From positions 372,001 to 436,000 of the forward strand of contig JAHBSZ010000003.1 in the NCBI GenBank assembly GCA_019638845.1: a DNA stretch of 64,000 nt, written 5' to 3'. Source of the DNA: Salinibacterium sp. GTDB lineage: Bacteria; Actinomycetota; Actinomycetes; Actinomycetales; Microbacteriaceae. How positions within the stretch are numbered: the first letter of the stretch is position 1; each line of letters starts with the position of its first letter. Below the pieces are notes generated by a model. It was not told where the DNA came from. It searched no databases and was given only the letters and a program-made list of their open reading frames with translations. Below are positions 56,273 through 64,000 of this stretch, one piece after another. The position numbers and the translations under genes were made by a program.

Positions 56273-56352
56273 CGAAAACGCAGGAGAAGTTGCCGCCGAA
56301 GCAAGTTTCGGCACTATTCGAGTGCGAGCCGGACCATTTTCCTGCGTTTTGA
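56273..56352. repeat. 80-bp inverted-arm element, copy 3
   Basis: The left arm CGAAAACGCAGGAGA is identical to copy 1; the right arm TCCTGCGTTTT (56340-56350) pairs over 11 bp, with the last two bases changed (GA for CG). The core is again 50 nt and contains GCCGAA/TTCGGC (56295-56300 with 56307-56312). It sits between the start of the DUF559 gene and the TetR gene. Confidence 0.8.
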
Positions 56353-56402
56353 GTTCGCGCCTCAGGACCCTTGTGCAAGCGAATGTTGGATGTTGCGCCT
56401 TT

Positions 56403-56417
56403 TTCGAACATGTTCAA
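56403..56417 (+). promoter_or_regulatory. Palindromic operator candidate of the TetR gene
   Basis: TTCGAACATGTTCAA contains the perfect palindrome GAACATGTTC (56406-56415) with near-symmetric flanks, ending 11 nt before the TetR ATG. A self-regulating TetR commonly binds such a site. It is not a LexA box, because GAAC and GTTC are 2 nt apart rather than 4. Confidence 0.5.
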
Positions 56418-56427
56418 TAATGGCGAT

Positions 56428-57081
56428 ATGGGTAAAAGCGAGCAGACACGCCAGGCAATATCTGAGATCGCGCTGCGGTCATTCGCCGAGCGCGGATACG
56501 AAGCGACGACGATCCGTCTCATCGCCTCCGAGGCGGGCATCTCCGTCGGAAATGCGTACTACTACTTCCCCACCAAGAACCACATGGTGCAGGAGCTTTA
56601 CGTGCGGGTGCAGACGGAGCATCGCGACCTCGCACAATCACGGATGCTCGGAGTCACTGATCTCGCACAGCGCCTCGAGATCGTGCTCATGGCCGGGCTC
56701 GACTCGCTCGCCTCCTACCATGACTCGGCGCCCGGATTCCTTGCCGCCGCGATTAGCCCGCTGTCGGCGGTGAACCCTCTTTCACCGGAATCGAGTGCCG
56801 CGCGAGATATCGTCGTCGGACTGTTCGCTGAGCTCGTGTCGGGATCGACGACGGTAGTCCCGGCGTATCTCAGGGAGCGGCTTCCCGAGGTGCTGTGGCT
56901 CGCGTATCTGGGTCTCGCACTGTTCTGGGTGTACGACACCTCGCCGGGGCAGGCTAAGAGCCACCGACTCGTAACGCGGGCAGTGCGGCTCTTCGGCAGC
57001 CTCCTGCCGCTCGCAAGGCTTCCGCTGCTACGGGGACCCATCGCGGAAGCGCTCGACATCGTCATCGAGGCGCGATCGTGA
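56428..57081 (+). CDS. TetR family transcriptional regulator
   Basis: The 217 aa protein has an N-terminal TetR helix-turn-helix: TRQAISEIALRSFAERGYEATTIRLIASEAG followed by SVGNAYYYFPTKNHMVQELY. The C-terminal ligand domain is hydrophobic and not diagnostic. The ATG at 56428 (MGKSEQTRQ) is preferred over an in-frame upstream start because the operator-like palindrome sits just before it. It is coupled to the next membrane protein (GTGA overlap). Confidence 0.92.
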   Translation: MGKSEQTRQAISEIALRSFAERGYEATTIRLIASEAGISVGNAYYYFPTKNHMVQELYVRVQTEHRDLAQSRMLGVTDLAQRLEIVLMAGLDSLASYHDSAPGFLAAAISPLSAVNPLSPESSAARDIVVGLFAELVSGSTTVVPAYLRERLPEVLWLAYLGLALFWVYDTSPGQAKSHRLVTRAVRLFGSLLPLARLPLLRGPIAEALDIVIEARS

Positions 57082-57578
57082 CCCAACCTAGCCCGGCAGC
57101 TCTTGCCCTACTCGCACGTCCCACCTGGTCCGACGTGGCGAGAGGGGCACTCGCGCAGTGGCTCATCTTCGTGCCCCTGCTCAGCGTTCTGCTGTTTCTC
57201 GCATGGTTGCCAGACGGTCCCGGCGCGTCGCTCGCAGCACTCTTGTCGCCTCTCTACAGCGCGGCCGTGGGCGCCGTTGTAACTTTCTGCATCGGCGTCC
57301 CCCTCGCAAAACTACTCGCTCGACTGCTTGCCAAGACCACCGTCTGGCGCGTCCATCTGGCAGCCTTTCTCGGATTGGGCTTCATCCTCGCCGCACTCAT
57401 CATCCACCTGTGGATGTTTGCGACGGGATCGTTGTGGGACAGCACCGCGTGGTGGGGCTCAATGTCGACCTTTCTGCCAATCGCATCCGCCGCCGCACTC
57501 TCGGTGGGCGCAGGGTGGGGTATCGCGTGGCGACACGCTGTCGTGGCCGAGAGGGTGCTACCGCTCGTCGCGCAGTGA
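57078..57578 (+). CDS. Four-TM membrane protein coupled to the TetR regulator
   Basis: The 166 aa protein has four predicted TM helices: ALAQWLIFVPLLSVLLFLAWL, SPLYSAAVGAVVTFCIGVPL, HLAAFLGLGFILAALIIHLW and FLPIASAAALSVGAGWGIAW. No family is recognised. The start is GTG at 57078, overlapping the TetR stop by 4 nt. It is probably the TetR target. Its 3' end overlaps dxs by 21 nt, tail to tail. Confidence 0.8.
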   Translation: MTQPSPAALALLARPTWSDVARGALAQWLIFVPLLSVLLFLAWLPDGPGASLAALLSPLYSAAVGAVVTFCIGVPLAKLLARLLAKTTVWRVHLAAFLGLGFILAALIIHLWMFATGSLWDSTAWWGSMSTFLPIASAAALSVGAGWGIAWRHAVVAERVLPLVAQ

Positions 57579-59498
57579 CTCACTCACGCTCTCGACCGGC
57601 AATGGGCGTGCGACCGGAATCTTGCTGCCGAGCACTTGTGCGACGACATCGCGAGCGATCGCCTGTGGGGTGAGCCCGACCTGCTCAAGAATGAAGTCCC
57701 GACTGCCGTGCGGCAGGAATTGGTCGGGGAGTCCGAGCTCGGTGACGGCCGTATCGACACCCGCGGCCCGCAGGTCCTGACGGATACGCGTGCCGACTCC
57801 TCCGACGCGAACTCCATCCTCGATCGTAATCACGATCCGGTGCTCGGCCGCAAAGTCGATGACGCTCCGCGCCACGGGCACTACCCAGCGCGGGTCGATC
57901 ACGGTTGCGCCGATCCCCTGCGCCGCGAGTCGTTCGGCCACCTGCAGGCCAATCTTCGCCATCGGGCCGACCGTCACGATGAGCACGTCTTTGTGGGGCG
58001 CCTCACGAAGCACGTCAACACCGTCGGCGGTGCGACGTACCGCGTCATACTCCGTGCCAACGCTGCCCTTCGAGAAGCGCACGACCGTCGGGCCGTCGTC
58101 GACGAGTACCGCTTCGCCCAGTTCTTCACGGAGACGTGAGGCATCACGGGGAGCCGCGATCCGGATGCTGGGTACCACCTGGAGGATCGCGAGATCCCAC
58201 ATTCCGTGGTGGCTGGGGCCGTCCGGGCCGGTGACACCTGCCCGGTCGAGCACGAACGTGACGCCCGCCTTGTGGAGTGCGACGTCCATGAGAATCTGAT
58301 CGAACGCGCGGTTCGCGAAGGTCGCGTACATGGCGACCACCGGATGCAGCCCGCCATACGCGAGGCCCGCTGCAGACGTTACCGCGTGCTGTTCGGCGAT
58401 TCCCACGTCGAATACCCGCCGCGGAAACCGCTCAGCGAACTTGTACAAGCCAGTGGGTCGCAGCATCGCGGCGGTGATACCGACAAGTCGCTCGTTCCCC
58501 TCCGCCAAGTGCACGATCTCGTCAGCAAACACACTCGTCCACGACGGCTTGCTGGCGGTCTCGGTGGGCTCGCCGGTCTCGGGGTCAATCTGGCCAACCG
58601 CGTGGAATTGGTCAGCGGTATCGAGAAGGGCCGGCTGATAACCGCGACCCTTCTCGGTAATGGCGTGCACGATGACGGGCGCGCCATAGTTCTTGGCCTG
58701 TTCGAGCGCCTCAGTAAGGGCCTTGATGTCGTGGCCGTGCACCGGGCCGAGATATTTGATATCGAGGTTCGAGTAGAGCGCTTCGTTGTTGGTCAACCTC
58801 GAGAGGAATCCGTGAGTTCCACCGCGGATGCCTCGGTACAAGGCCCTGCCCGCAGGACCGAGCTTGAAGAACACTTTTCGGCTCGTGGAGTACAGGCTCC
58901 GGTACGACCGACGCGTGCGGACGTTGTTGAGGAAGTGAGCCATGCCACCGATGGTCGGGGCATAGGAACGCCCATTGTCATTGACGATAATCACGAGGTT
59001 GCGACTGTTGTCATCGCTGATGTTGTTGAGTGCCTCCCACGTCATCCCGCCCGTGAGCGCGCCATCGCCGACGACCGCGACCACATGTCGGTCGGCATGA
59101 CCGGTCATTGTGTACGCCCGTGAGATGCCATCCGCCCACGAGAGCGAACTCGATGCGTGAGAACTTTCGACAATGTCGTGTGGGCTCTCAGACCGTTGGG
59201 GGTAGCCCGCGAGGCCATCCTCCTCGCGCAGTTTGCTGAAGTCCTGGCGGCCGGTGAGCAGCTTGTGGACGTAACTTTGGTGCCCCGTGTCGAACACGAT
59301 GGCATCGTGAGGAGAGTCGAACACCCGATGCATGGCAATGGTCAATTCAACGACGCCTAGGTTGGGGCCAAGGTGTCCACCGGTCTTCGAAACCTCTCGA
59401 ACGAGAAACTCCCGCACCTCGGCCGCGAGCTCAACAAGCTGCTTCTGCGACAACGAATCGAGGTCCCTCGGACCGTGAATTTGGTCAAGCAGAGTCAT
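57558..59498 (-). CDS. dxs: 1-deoxy-D-xylulose-5-phosphate synthase
   Basis: It condenses pyruvate and glyceraldehyde 3-phosphate, the first step of the MEP isoprenoid pathway; it uses thiamine diphosphate. The 646 aa protein has VVGDGALTGGMTWEALNNI (ThDP/Mg site), DTGHQSYVHKLLTGR, and the transketolase C-terminal parts DVGIAEQHAVTSAAGLAYGG and DGPSHHGMWDLAIL. ATG at 59498, 36 nt after the acnA stop, so it may be cotranscribed with acnA. Confidence 0.97.
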   Translation of the reverse strand: MTLLDQIHGPRDLDSLSQKQLVELAAEVREFLVREVSKTGGHLGPNLGVVELTIAMHRVFDSPHDAIVFDTGHQSYVHKLLTGRQDFSKLREEDGLAGYPQRSESPHDIVESSHASSSLSWADGISRAYTMTGHADRHVVAVVGDGALTGGMTWEALNNISDDNSRNLVIIVNDNGRSYAPTIGGMAHFLNNVRTRRSYRSLYSTSRKVFFKLGPAGRALYRGIRGGTHGFLSRLTNNEALYSNLDIKYLGPVHGHDIKALTEALEQAKNYGAPVIVHAITEKGRGYQPALLDTADQFHAVGQIDPETGEPTETASKPSWTSVFADEIVHLAEGNERLVGITAAMLRPTGLYKFAERFPRRVFDVGIAEQHAVTSAAGLAYGGLHPVVAMYATFANRAFDQILMDVALHKAGVTFVLDRAGVTGPDGPSHHGMWDLAILQVVPSIRIAAPRDASRLREELGEAVLVDDGPTVVRFSKGSVGTEYDAVRRTADGVDVLREAPHKDVLIVTVGPMAKIGLQVAERLAAQGIGATVIDPRWVVPVARSVIDFAAEHRIVITIEDGVRVGGVGTRIRQDLRAAGVDTAVTELGLPDQFLPHGSRDFILEQVGLTPQAIARDVVAQVLGSKIPVARPLPVESVSESLRDER

Positions 59499-59534
59499 AC
59501 TCCGACCCTACGCCACGACGTCGCGCAGCACCGC

Positions 59535-62351
59535 CTAGACGAGGCTCCGCAGCACGTACTGAAGGATGCCACCGTTGCGGTAGTAGTCCGCCTCCCCAGG
59601 TGTGTCGATGCGGACAATCGCGTCGAACTCAATGGGCGACTTCCCCGTGGGCGAGTGTTCGCTCGGAGTGGCTGTGACATGAACGGTCTTCGGCGTCACG
59701 CCCTCGTTGAGCTTCTCGATCCCCGTGATGTCGAAGATCTCCGTGCCATCGAGTCCGAGGCTGTCGGCGGTCTGCCCGGTCGGGAACTGAAGCGGGATGA
59801 CTCCCATGCCGATGAGGTTTGAGCGGTGAATGCGCTCGAAGCTCTCGGTAATAACCGCCTTGACGCCCAGCAAGCTCGTGCCCTTTGCCGCCCAGTCTCG
59901 GCTTGAGCCCGAACCGTACTCTTTGCCGCCAAGGACGACGAGTGGGATGCCCGCACTCTGGTAGTTCTGGCTCGCGTCGTAGATGAACGCCTGGTCACCA
60001 GCAGCACTCGTGAAGTCGCGCGTGTAGCTGCCCTCAACGTTATCGAGGAGCTGGTTGCGCAACCGGATGTTGCCGAAGGTCCCCCGAATCATCACCTCGT
60101 GGTTGCCGCGCCGGGATCCGTAGGAGTTGTAGTCCTTGCGGTCGATGCCGTGCTCGTCCAGGTATTTTCCTGCTGGGCTATCGGCCTTGATGGAACCGGC
60201 CGGGCTGATGTGGTCGGTGGTTACCGAATCCCCGAGCTTCGCGAGGGCGCGCGCCCCATGGATGTCGGTGACCGGCGAGGTCTCGAGCGTCATGCCGTCG
60301 AAGTACGGGGGCTTGCGCACGTAGGTGGACTCGGAGTCCCATTCGAACGTGGAGCCTTCTGGCGTCGGAAGGGAGCGCCAACGCTCGTCGCCGTCGAACA
60401 CCGCCGCGTACTGGGTGTCGAACATCCCGGTGTCGATCGACGTATCGATGGTGCGCTGCACCTCGGCAGAGTCGGGCCAGATGTCCTTGAGGAAGACGTC
60501 GTTGCCTGCGGCGTCCTGGCCGAGGGCATCCGTGTCGAAATCGAAATTCATCGTTCCCGCCAGCGCGTAAGCGATGACGAGAGGAGGCGACGCGAGGTAG
60601 TTCATCTTCACGTCAGGATTGATGCGACCCTCAAAGTTGCGGTTTCCCGAGAGTACGGCCGTGACCGCGAGGTCGCTCTCGTTGACTGCTGCCGAAATCT
60701 CGTCGAGGAGGGGGCCGGAGTTGCCGATGCAGGTGGTGCATCCGTAGCCGACCGTGTAGAAGCCCAGAGCCTCGAGGTCGTCGGTGAGGCCAGCTTTCGC
60801 GTAGTAGTCGGTGACCACTTTGGAACCGGGTGCAAGCGTGGTCTTGACCCACGGCTTGGCCTTGAGCCCCTTCTTCGCTGCGTTTCGAGCGAGCAGACCC
60901 GCCGCGAGCATGACGCTCGGGTTGGACGTATTCGTGCATGACGTGATGGCAGCGATCGCAACTGCGCCGTGGTCGAGCGTGAACTCGGTTCCGTCAGCAA
61001 GCGCGACCTTTGTCGGCTTGGATGCGCCACTCGGGGCGCTACTGACGTGCGAGTGTGCGAGCTCGTGAGCGGTGTCTTCGTCTTGAGGAGTGAAGCCGAC
61101 CGGGTCGGACGCCGGGAAAGTGGCCTCGACTGCTTCGTCAACGTGGGACATGGAGACGTCGGCATAGTTGCCGAGATCGATCTCGAACTGGCTCTTTGCG
61201 TTGGTCAGTTCGATGCGGTCTTGAGGGCGCTTGGGGCCTGCGATCGAAGGAACGACGGTCGCGAGGTCGAGCTCCATGTACTCGCTGTAGCTGGCCTCCT
61301 TCGACGGGTCGTGCCACAAGGACTGAAGCTTGCTGTACTGCTCGACAAGCGCCACCTGCTCCTCGCTGCGACCGGTGAGGCGAAGGTAGTCGAGGGTGAC
61401 ATCATCGATCGGGAACATTGCGGCCGTCGAGCCGAACTCGGGGCTCATGTTGCCGATCGTGGCACGGTTGGCCAGTGGAACTTGGGCCACGCCTTCGCCA
61501 TAGAACTCGACAAACTTGCCGACGACGCCCTGCTTGCGCAGCATCTGGGTGATAGTGAGCACCACATCGGTGGCAGTTACCCCTGCCGGGATCGCCCCTG
61601 AGAGCTTGAACCCAACGACCTTCGGGATGAGCATCGACACTGGCTGGCCCAACATTGCGGCTTCTGCCTCGATGCCGCCCACACCCCAGCCCAGCACACC
61701 GAGCCCGTTCACCATCGTGGTGTGGGAGTCCGTACCAACGCAGGTGTCAGGGTACGCGCGAAGCACGCCGTCAACGGTGCGCGGGAAGATCACCTTCGCG
61801 AGGTGCTCGATGTTGACTTGGTGCACGATGCCAGTGCCGGGCGGGACAACTTTGAAGTCATCGAACGCGGTCTGGCCCCAGCGCAAGAACTGGTAGCGCT
61901 CCCCGTTTCGCTCGTACTCGAGTTCGACGTTGCGCTCGAGAGCATTTTCGGTGCCGAACAGGTCTGCGATCACCGAATGGTCGATCACCATCTCAGCGGG
62001 CGATAGCGGGTTGATCTTTGTCGGATCGCCGCCGAGTGCAGCCATCGCCTCACGCATTGTGGCGAGGTCGACGATGCACGGAACGCCCGTGAAGTCCTGC
62101 ATCACGACACGGGCCGGCGTGAACTGGATCTCGGTGTCAGGTTCGGCGGTGGGCTGCCAGCCGCCGAGCGTCTCGATCTGCGCCTTCGTTACGTTGGCTC
62201 CGTCTTCGGTGCGCAAGAGGTTCTCGAGAAGCACCTTGAGGCTGAAGGGGAGCTTGTCGAAGCCTGGGACGGCATCGATCCGGAACACCTCGTAGTCGGT
62301 CGACCCGACCGTGAGGGTGTCTTTCGACCCAAAGCTGTTCACTGCTGACAT
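59535..62351 (-). CDS. acnA: Aconitate hydratase
   Basis: It interconverts citrate and isocitrate in the TCA cycle. The 938 aa AcnA-type protein has the [4Fe-4S] cysteines in [14 protein letters not shown] and [13 protein letters not shown], and the C-terminal swivel domain ([21 protein letters not shown]). ATG at 62351 behind AGGG. No acnR-type regulator follows. Upstream are a 26-bp palindrome and a partial DtxR-like box. Confidence 0.97.
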   Translation of the reverse strand: MSAVNSFGSKDTLTVGSTDYEVFRIDAVPGFDKLPFSLKVLLENLLRTEDGANVTKAQIETLGGWQPTAEPDTEIQFTPARVVMQDFTGVPCIVDLATMREAMAALGGDPTKINPLSPAEMVIDHSVIADLFGTENALERNVELEYERNGERYQFLRWGQTAFDDFKVVPPGTGIVHQVNIEHLAKVIFPRTVDGVLRAYPDTCVGTDSHTTMVNGLGVLGWGVGGIEAEAAMLGQPVSMLIPKVVGFKLSGAIPAGVTATDVVLTITQMLRKQGVVGKFVEFYGEGVAQVPLANRATIGNMSPEFGSTAAMFPIDDVTLDYLRLTGRSEEQVALVEQYSKLQSLWHDPSKEASYSEYMELDLATVVPSIAGPKRPQDRIELTNAKSQFEIDLGNYADVSMSHVDEAVEATFPASDPVGFTPQDEDTAHELAHSHVSSAPSGASKPTKVALADGTEFTLDHGAVAIAAITSCTNTSNPSVMLAAGLLARNAAKKGLKAKPWVKTTLAPGSKVVTDYYAKAGLTDDLEALGFYTVGYGCTTCIGNSGPLLDEISAAVNESDLAVTAVLSGNRNFEGRINPDVKMNYLASPPLVIAYALAGTMNFDFDTDALGQDAAGNDVFLKDIWPDSAEVQRTIDTSIDTGMFDTQYAAVFDGDERWRSLPTPEGSTFEWDSESTYVRKPPYFDGMTLETSPVTDIHGARALAKLGDSVTTDHISPAGSIKADSPAGKYLDEHGIDRKDYNSYGSRRGNHEVMIRGTFGNIRLRNQLLDNVEGSYTRDFTSAAGDQAFIYDASQNYQSAGIPLVVLGGKEYGSGSSRDWAAKGTSLLGVKAVITESFERIHRSNLIGMGVIPLQFPTGQTADSLGLDGTEIFDITGIEKLNEGVTPKTVHVTATPSEHSPTGKSPIEFDAIVRIDTPGEADYYRNGGILQYVLRSLV

Positions 62352-62403
62352 GTCGTCTCCCTTGCTGACCTACGTGCAATCCTTGCGGCCCACCTGACTC
62401 GCG

Positions 62404-62422
62404 GCTAGCAAGGCAAGCCTAA
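62404..62422 (-). promoter_or_regulatory. Partial DtxR/IdeR-like iron box upstream of acnA
   Basis: On the minus strand TTAGGCTTGCCTTGCTAGC matches 11 of 19 positions of the DtxR consensus, mainly in the first half (TTAGG, core GCCT). It is 53 nt upstream of the acnA start. Acn is indirectly iron-regulated in corynebacteria, so the site is plausible, but the second half is poor. Confidence 0.3.
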
Positions 62423-62460
62423 GACCGTGGCGCTCGATACGTCCGCGGCACTGCCACCGG

Positions 62461-62486
62461 AAAGTATCTTGATATCAAGATACTTT
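62461..62486. promoter_or_regulatory. 26-bp perfect palindrome between the P-type ATPase and acnA
   Basis: The half-site AAAGTATCTTGAT is mirrored exactly to give 26 bp of perfect dyad symmetry. It is AT-rich in a GC-rich region. It starts 110 nt upstream of the acnA start codon and ends 4 nt before the ATPase stop codon. The TATCTTGA half resembles MarR-type operators. It could also act as a terminator-like hairpin after the ATPase gene. Confidence 0.6.
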
Positions 62487-62490
62487 AGCA

Positions 62491-64000
62491 CTACACCCGG
62501 TCGTAGATGAGTCCGCGCCGCCGGGCGTTTCGGTAGAACAGTTCGATGGCTACCGCCCCGAGAGCACCCGCGACCACACCGATCGCAAGGGGTGGCTCGA
62601 CACGCAGCGGCATGGCAAAGAAGTCGCGCGCGAACGGCACGGATACTGCGAAGAGGAAGATTGCGAGCATCGAGGCCAGAAGCAGTGCTCGCCAGCCGTC
62701 GAGCGGTCTCGTCAGCACGGAGAGTACCCAGAACGCCGTTATCCAGAGGCCGATCGTCGTAATCGCCCTTGCTTGATCGGGATCCGTGACCGTGCGCGCT
62801 AGCGCGTAGGCCCCGATCGTGACCGTCGCCGCTATGAGCCCGGTGGGGGCGGCATAACGCAACAGCCGACCGAGGATGCCCGGATGGTAGATCCGCCGGT
62901 TCGGGGCGAGTGCGAGGAAGAACGCCGGAATTCCGATCGTAAGCGTGGATACCAGAGTGAGTTGACGTGGCAGAAAGGGGAACTGCCACAGCAGCAACGC
63001 GAACACGATGGCAAAACTGATGCCGTACACGGTCTTCGCGAGAAACAGGCTGGCCACCCGCTCCACATTTGCAATCACTTGCCGGCCGTATGCGAGAACA
63101 CTCGGCAACTGCGCGAACTCGTTGTTCAGCAACACGACTCGAGCGACCGCCTTTGATGCGCTGGTCCCCGAGCCCATAGCGATGCCGAGATCGGCGTCTT
63201 TGATGGCCATCGCGTCGTTCACTCCATCGCCGGTCATTGCGACGGTATGACCGTCCTCCTGCAAGACCCGAACGATCGCTCGCTTCTGATCGGGACTCAC
63301 CCGGCCGAAGATGCTGTGGGCCTCTAAAGCTGCGCGCAAGTCCGCATCGTTGGACAGGGTAGAAGCGTCGATCGACGTCTCCCCCACTCCGAGTCCTTCG
63401 GCGAGGGCTGCCACTGTGACGGGGTTGTCACCCGAGATGATGAGGCACCGCACGCCCTGCTCGGCGAAGAAGGTGAGGGTGGCCGCCGCATCCGGCCGAA
63501 TGGTTTCTCCGAAGAGCAATACTGCGACCGGAACTACCGATCCGAGGTCGAGATCGTCGGGATCGGGCAACGATGCAACCCGGGCCAGGGCGAGCGTTCG
63601 GTGCCCTACCGCAGCGTGTCGGGCGGCATGCGCCGCGGCATCCGGATGCCCGGCAAGAACGCGTTCGGGAGCACCGAGCACCCACGCGGTCTGCTCACCA
63701 TTGCTGATGCACTCGAGTGCGCTGAATGCTCGGCTGCTGGCAAAGGGAAGCCGTTGGCCGACTCGGGCACCCATCTCAGGGAAGCTCTCAGTGAGTGATC
63801 GGGCCGTCGCGTTGGCCTCGTCCACGCGAGCGAAGAGAGAAAGCGCGGCCTCCATATGGTCGTCACTTCCGAACGAATCTGCGCGCAGGTACGCGACATC
63901 GCCGCTCGTGAGAGTTCCAGTTTTGTCGAGGCACAGCACGTCGACACGGGCGAGAATCTCGACCGCGGCGAGTTCCTGAATCAAGACTCGCTGCCGAGCG
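62491..64000 (-). CDS. Cation-translocating P-type ATPase, CtpE-like (5' end outside window)
   Basis: About 503 codons of the C-terminal part are present. The phosphorylation motif DVLCLDKTGTLTSGDVAY, the VAMTGDGVNDAMAIKDADLG hinge motif and the six C-terminal TM helices are visible. The segment LVSTLTIGIPAFFLALAPNRR is like mycobacterial CtpE, a calcium-uptake P-type ATPase. The N-terminal actuator and first TM helices lie beyond the right edge. It ends 4 nt from the palindrome before acnA. The ion is inferred, not shown. Confidence 0.92.
   Translation of the reverse strand, partial: ARQRVLIQELAAVEILARVDVLCLDKTGTLTSGDVAYLRADSFGSDDHMEAALSLFARVDEANATARSLTESFPEMGARVGQRLPFASSRAFSALECISNGEQTAWVLGAPERVLAGHPDAAAHAARHAAVGHRTLALARVASLPDPDDLDLGSVVPVAVLLFGETIRPDAAATLTFFAEQGVRCLIISGDNPVTVAALAEGLGVGETSIDASTLSNDADLRAALEAHSIFGRVSPDQKRAIVRVLQEDGHTVAMTGDGVNDAMAIKDADLGIAMGSGTSASKAVARVVLLNNEFAQLPSVLAYGRQVIANVERVASLFLAKTVYGISFAIVFALLLWQFPFLPRQLTLVSTLTIGIPAFFLALAPNRRIYHPGILGRLLRYAAPTGLIAATVTIGAYALARTVTDPDQARAITTIGLWITAFWVLSVLTRPLDGWRALLLASMLAIFLFAVSVPFARDFFAMPLRVEPPLAIGVVAGALGAVAIELFYRNARRRGLIYDRV

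Noticed and set aside
56406-56415. GAACATGTTC as a LexA/SOS box
   Set aside because: Actinobacterial and Bacillus SOS boxes need four bases between GAAC and GTTC; here there are two.
1-64000. CRISPR arrays, rRNA genes, insertion sequences, prophage or integrase genes
   Set aside because: No regularly spaced direct repeats, rRNA-like stretches, transposase or integrase motifs were seen.

Overview
The window is a contiguous, gene-dense stretch of a high-GC actinobacterial chromosome. Gene order and content point to the family Microbacteriaceae, but no species can be named from the sequence alone. The evidence is many GTG starts, 1-11 nt start/stop overlaps within operons, and blocks conserved in actinobacteria: alaS-ruvX-mltG-aroECKB-efp-nusB-pyrRBC-carAB; thrS-HIT-pdxST-yebC-ruvCAB-yajC-secDF-rsh; and DUF3000-RNase D-dxs. 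There is no rRNA, CRISPR array, prophage or recognisable insertion sequence. Both ends cut a gene: carB on the left and a P-type ATPase on the right.

Region 1 (1-18.7 kb, all on the minus strand, transcribed right to left) runs rpsD, DUF948, YtxH, alaS, ruvX, mltG, aroE, aroC, aroK, aroB, a LysE exporter, aroQ, efp, nusB, pyrR, pyrB, pyrC, a small membrane protein, carA and carB. It covers ribosome assembly, alanyl-tRNA charging, Holliday-junction processing, peptidoglycan processing, the shikimate pathway and de novo pyrimidine synthesis. A PyrR-type RNA hairpin sits against the pyrR ribosome binding site.

Region 2 (18.9-25.7 kb) holds rarA, a membrane-anchored cyclophilin, a DUF349 protein, a small AbiEi-like protein, the stringent-response enzyme Rsh and a single-domain rhodanese. 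Region 3 (25.6-37.7 kb, mostly minus) holds secF, secD, yajC, ruvB, ruvA, ruvC, yebC, the PLP synthase pair pdxT/pdxS, DUF402, HIT and thrS.

Region 4 (37.7-46.5 kb) has a two-gene exopolysaccharide-type unit (an MshEN-like/GT2 synthase plus a membrane partner) and four tRNA genes (Gly-Cys-Val on minus, a second Val on plus). It then has an EI24 membrane protein, a DUF2071 protein, an Amt-like paralogue that lost a pore histidine, the real ammonium transporter amt behind a tandem GlnR-like box, and zapE.

Region 5 (46.6-64 kb) carries a two-domain sulfurtransferase, sufE, a RibD-like reductase, an alpha/beta hydrolase, DUF3000, an RNase D-like exonuclease, the fatty-acid beta-oxidation pair fadA/fadB, an AbiEi/DUF559 gene between two copies of a short inverted-repeat element, a TetR regulator with a membrane protein, dxs, acnA and the truncated P-type ATPase.

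The most unusual structure is an element present three times (17862-17941, 55226-55305, 56273-56352). It has 11-15 bp inverted arms (CGAAAACGCAGGAGA) and is exactly 80 bp long each time, yet the 50-bp cores look unrelated. Two copies bracket the DUF559 nuclease-like gene, an arrangement reminiscent of REP/RAYT systems but with a different kind of enzyme.
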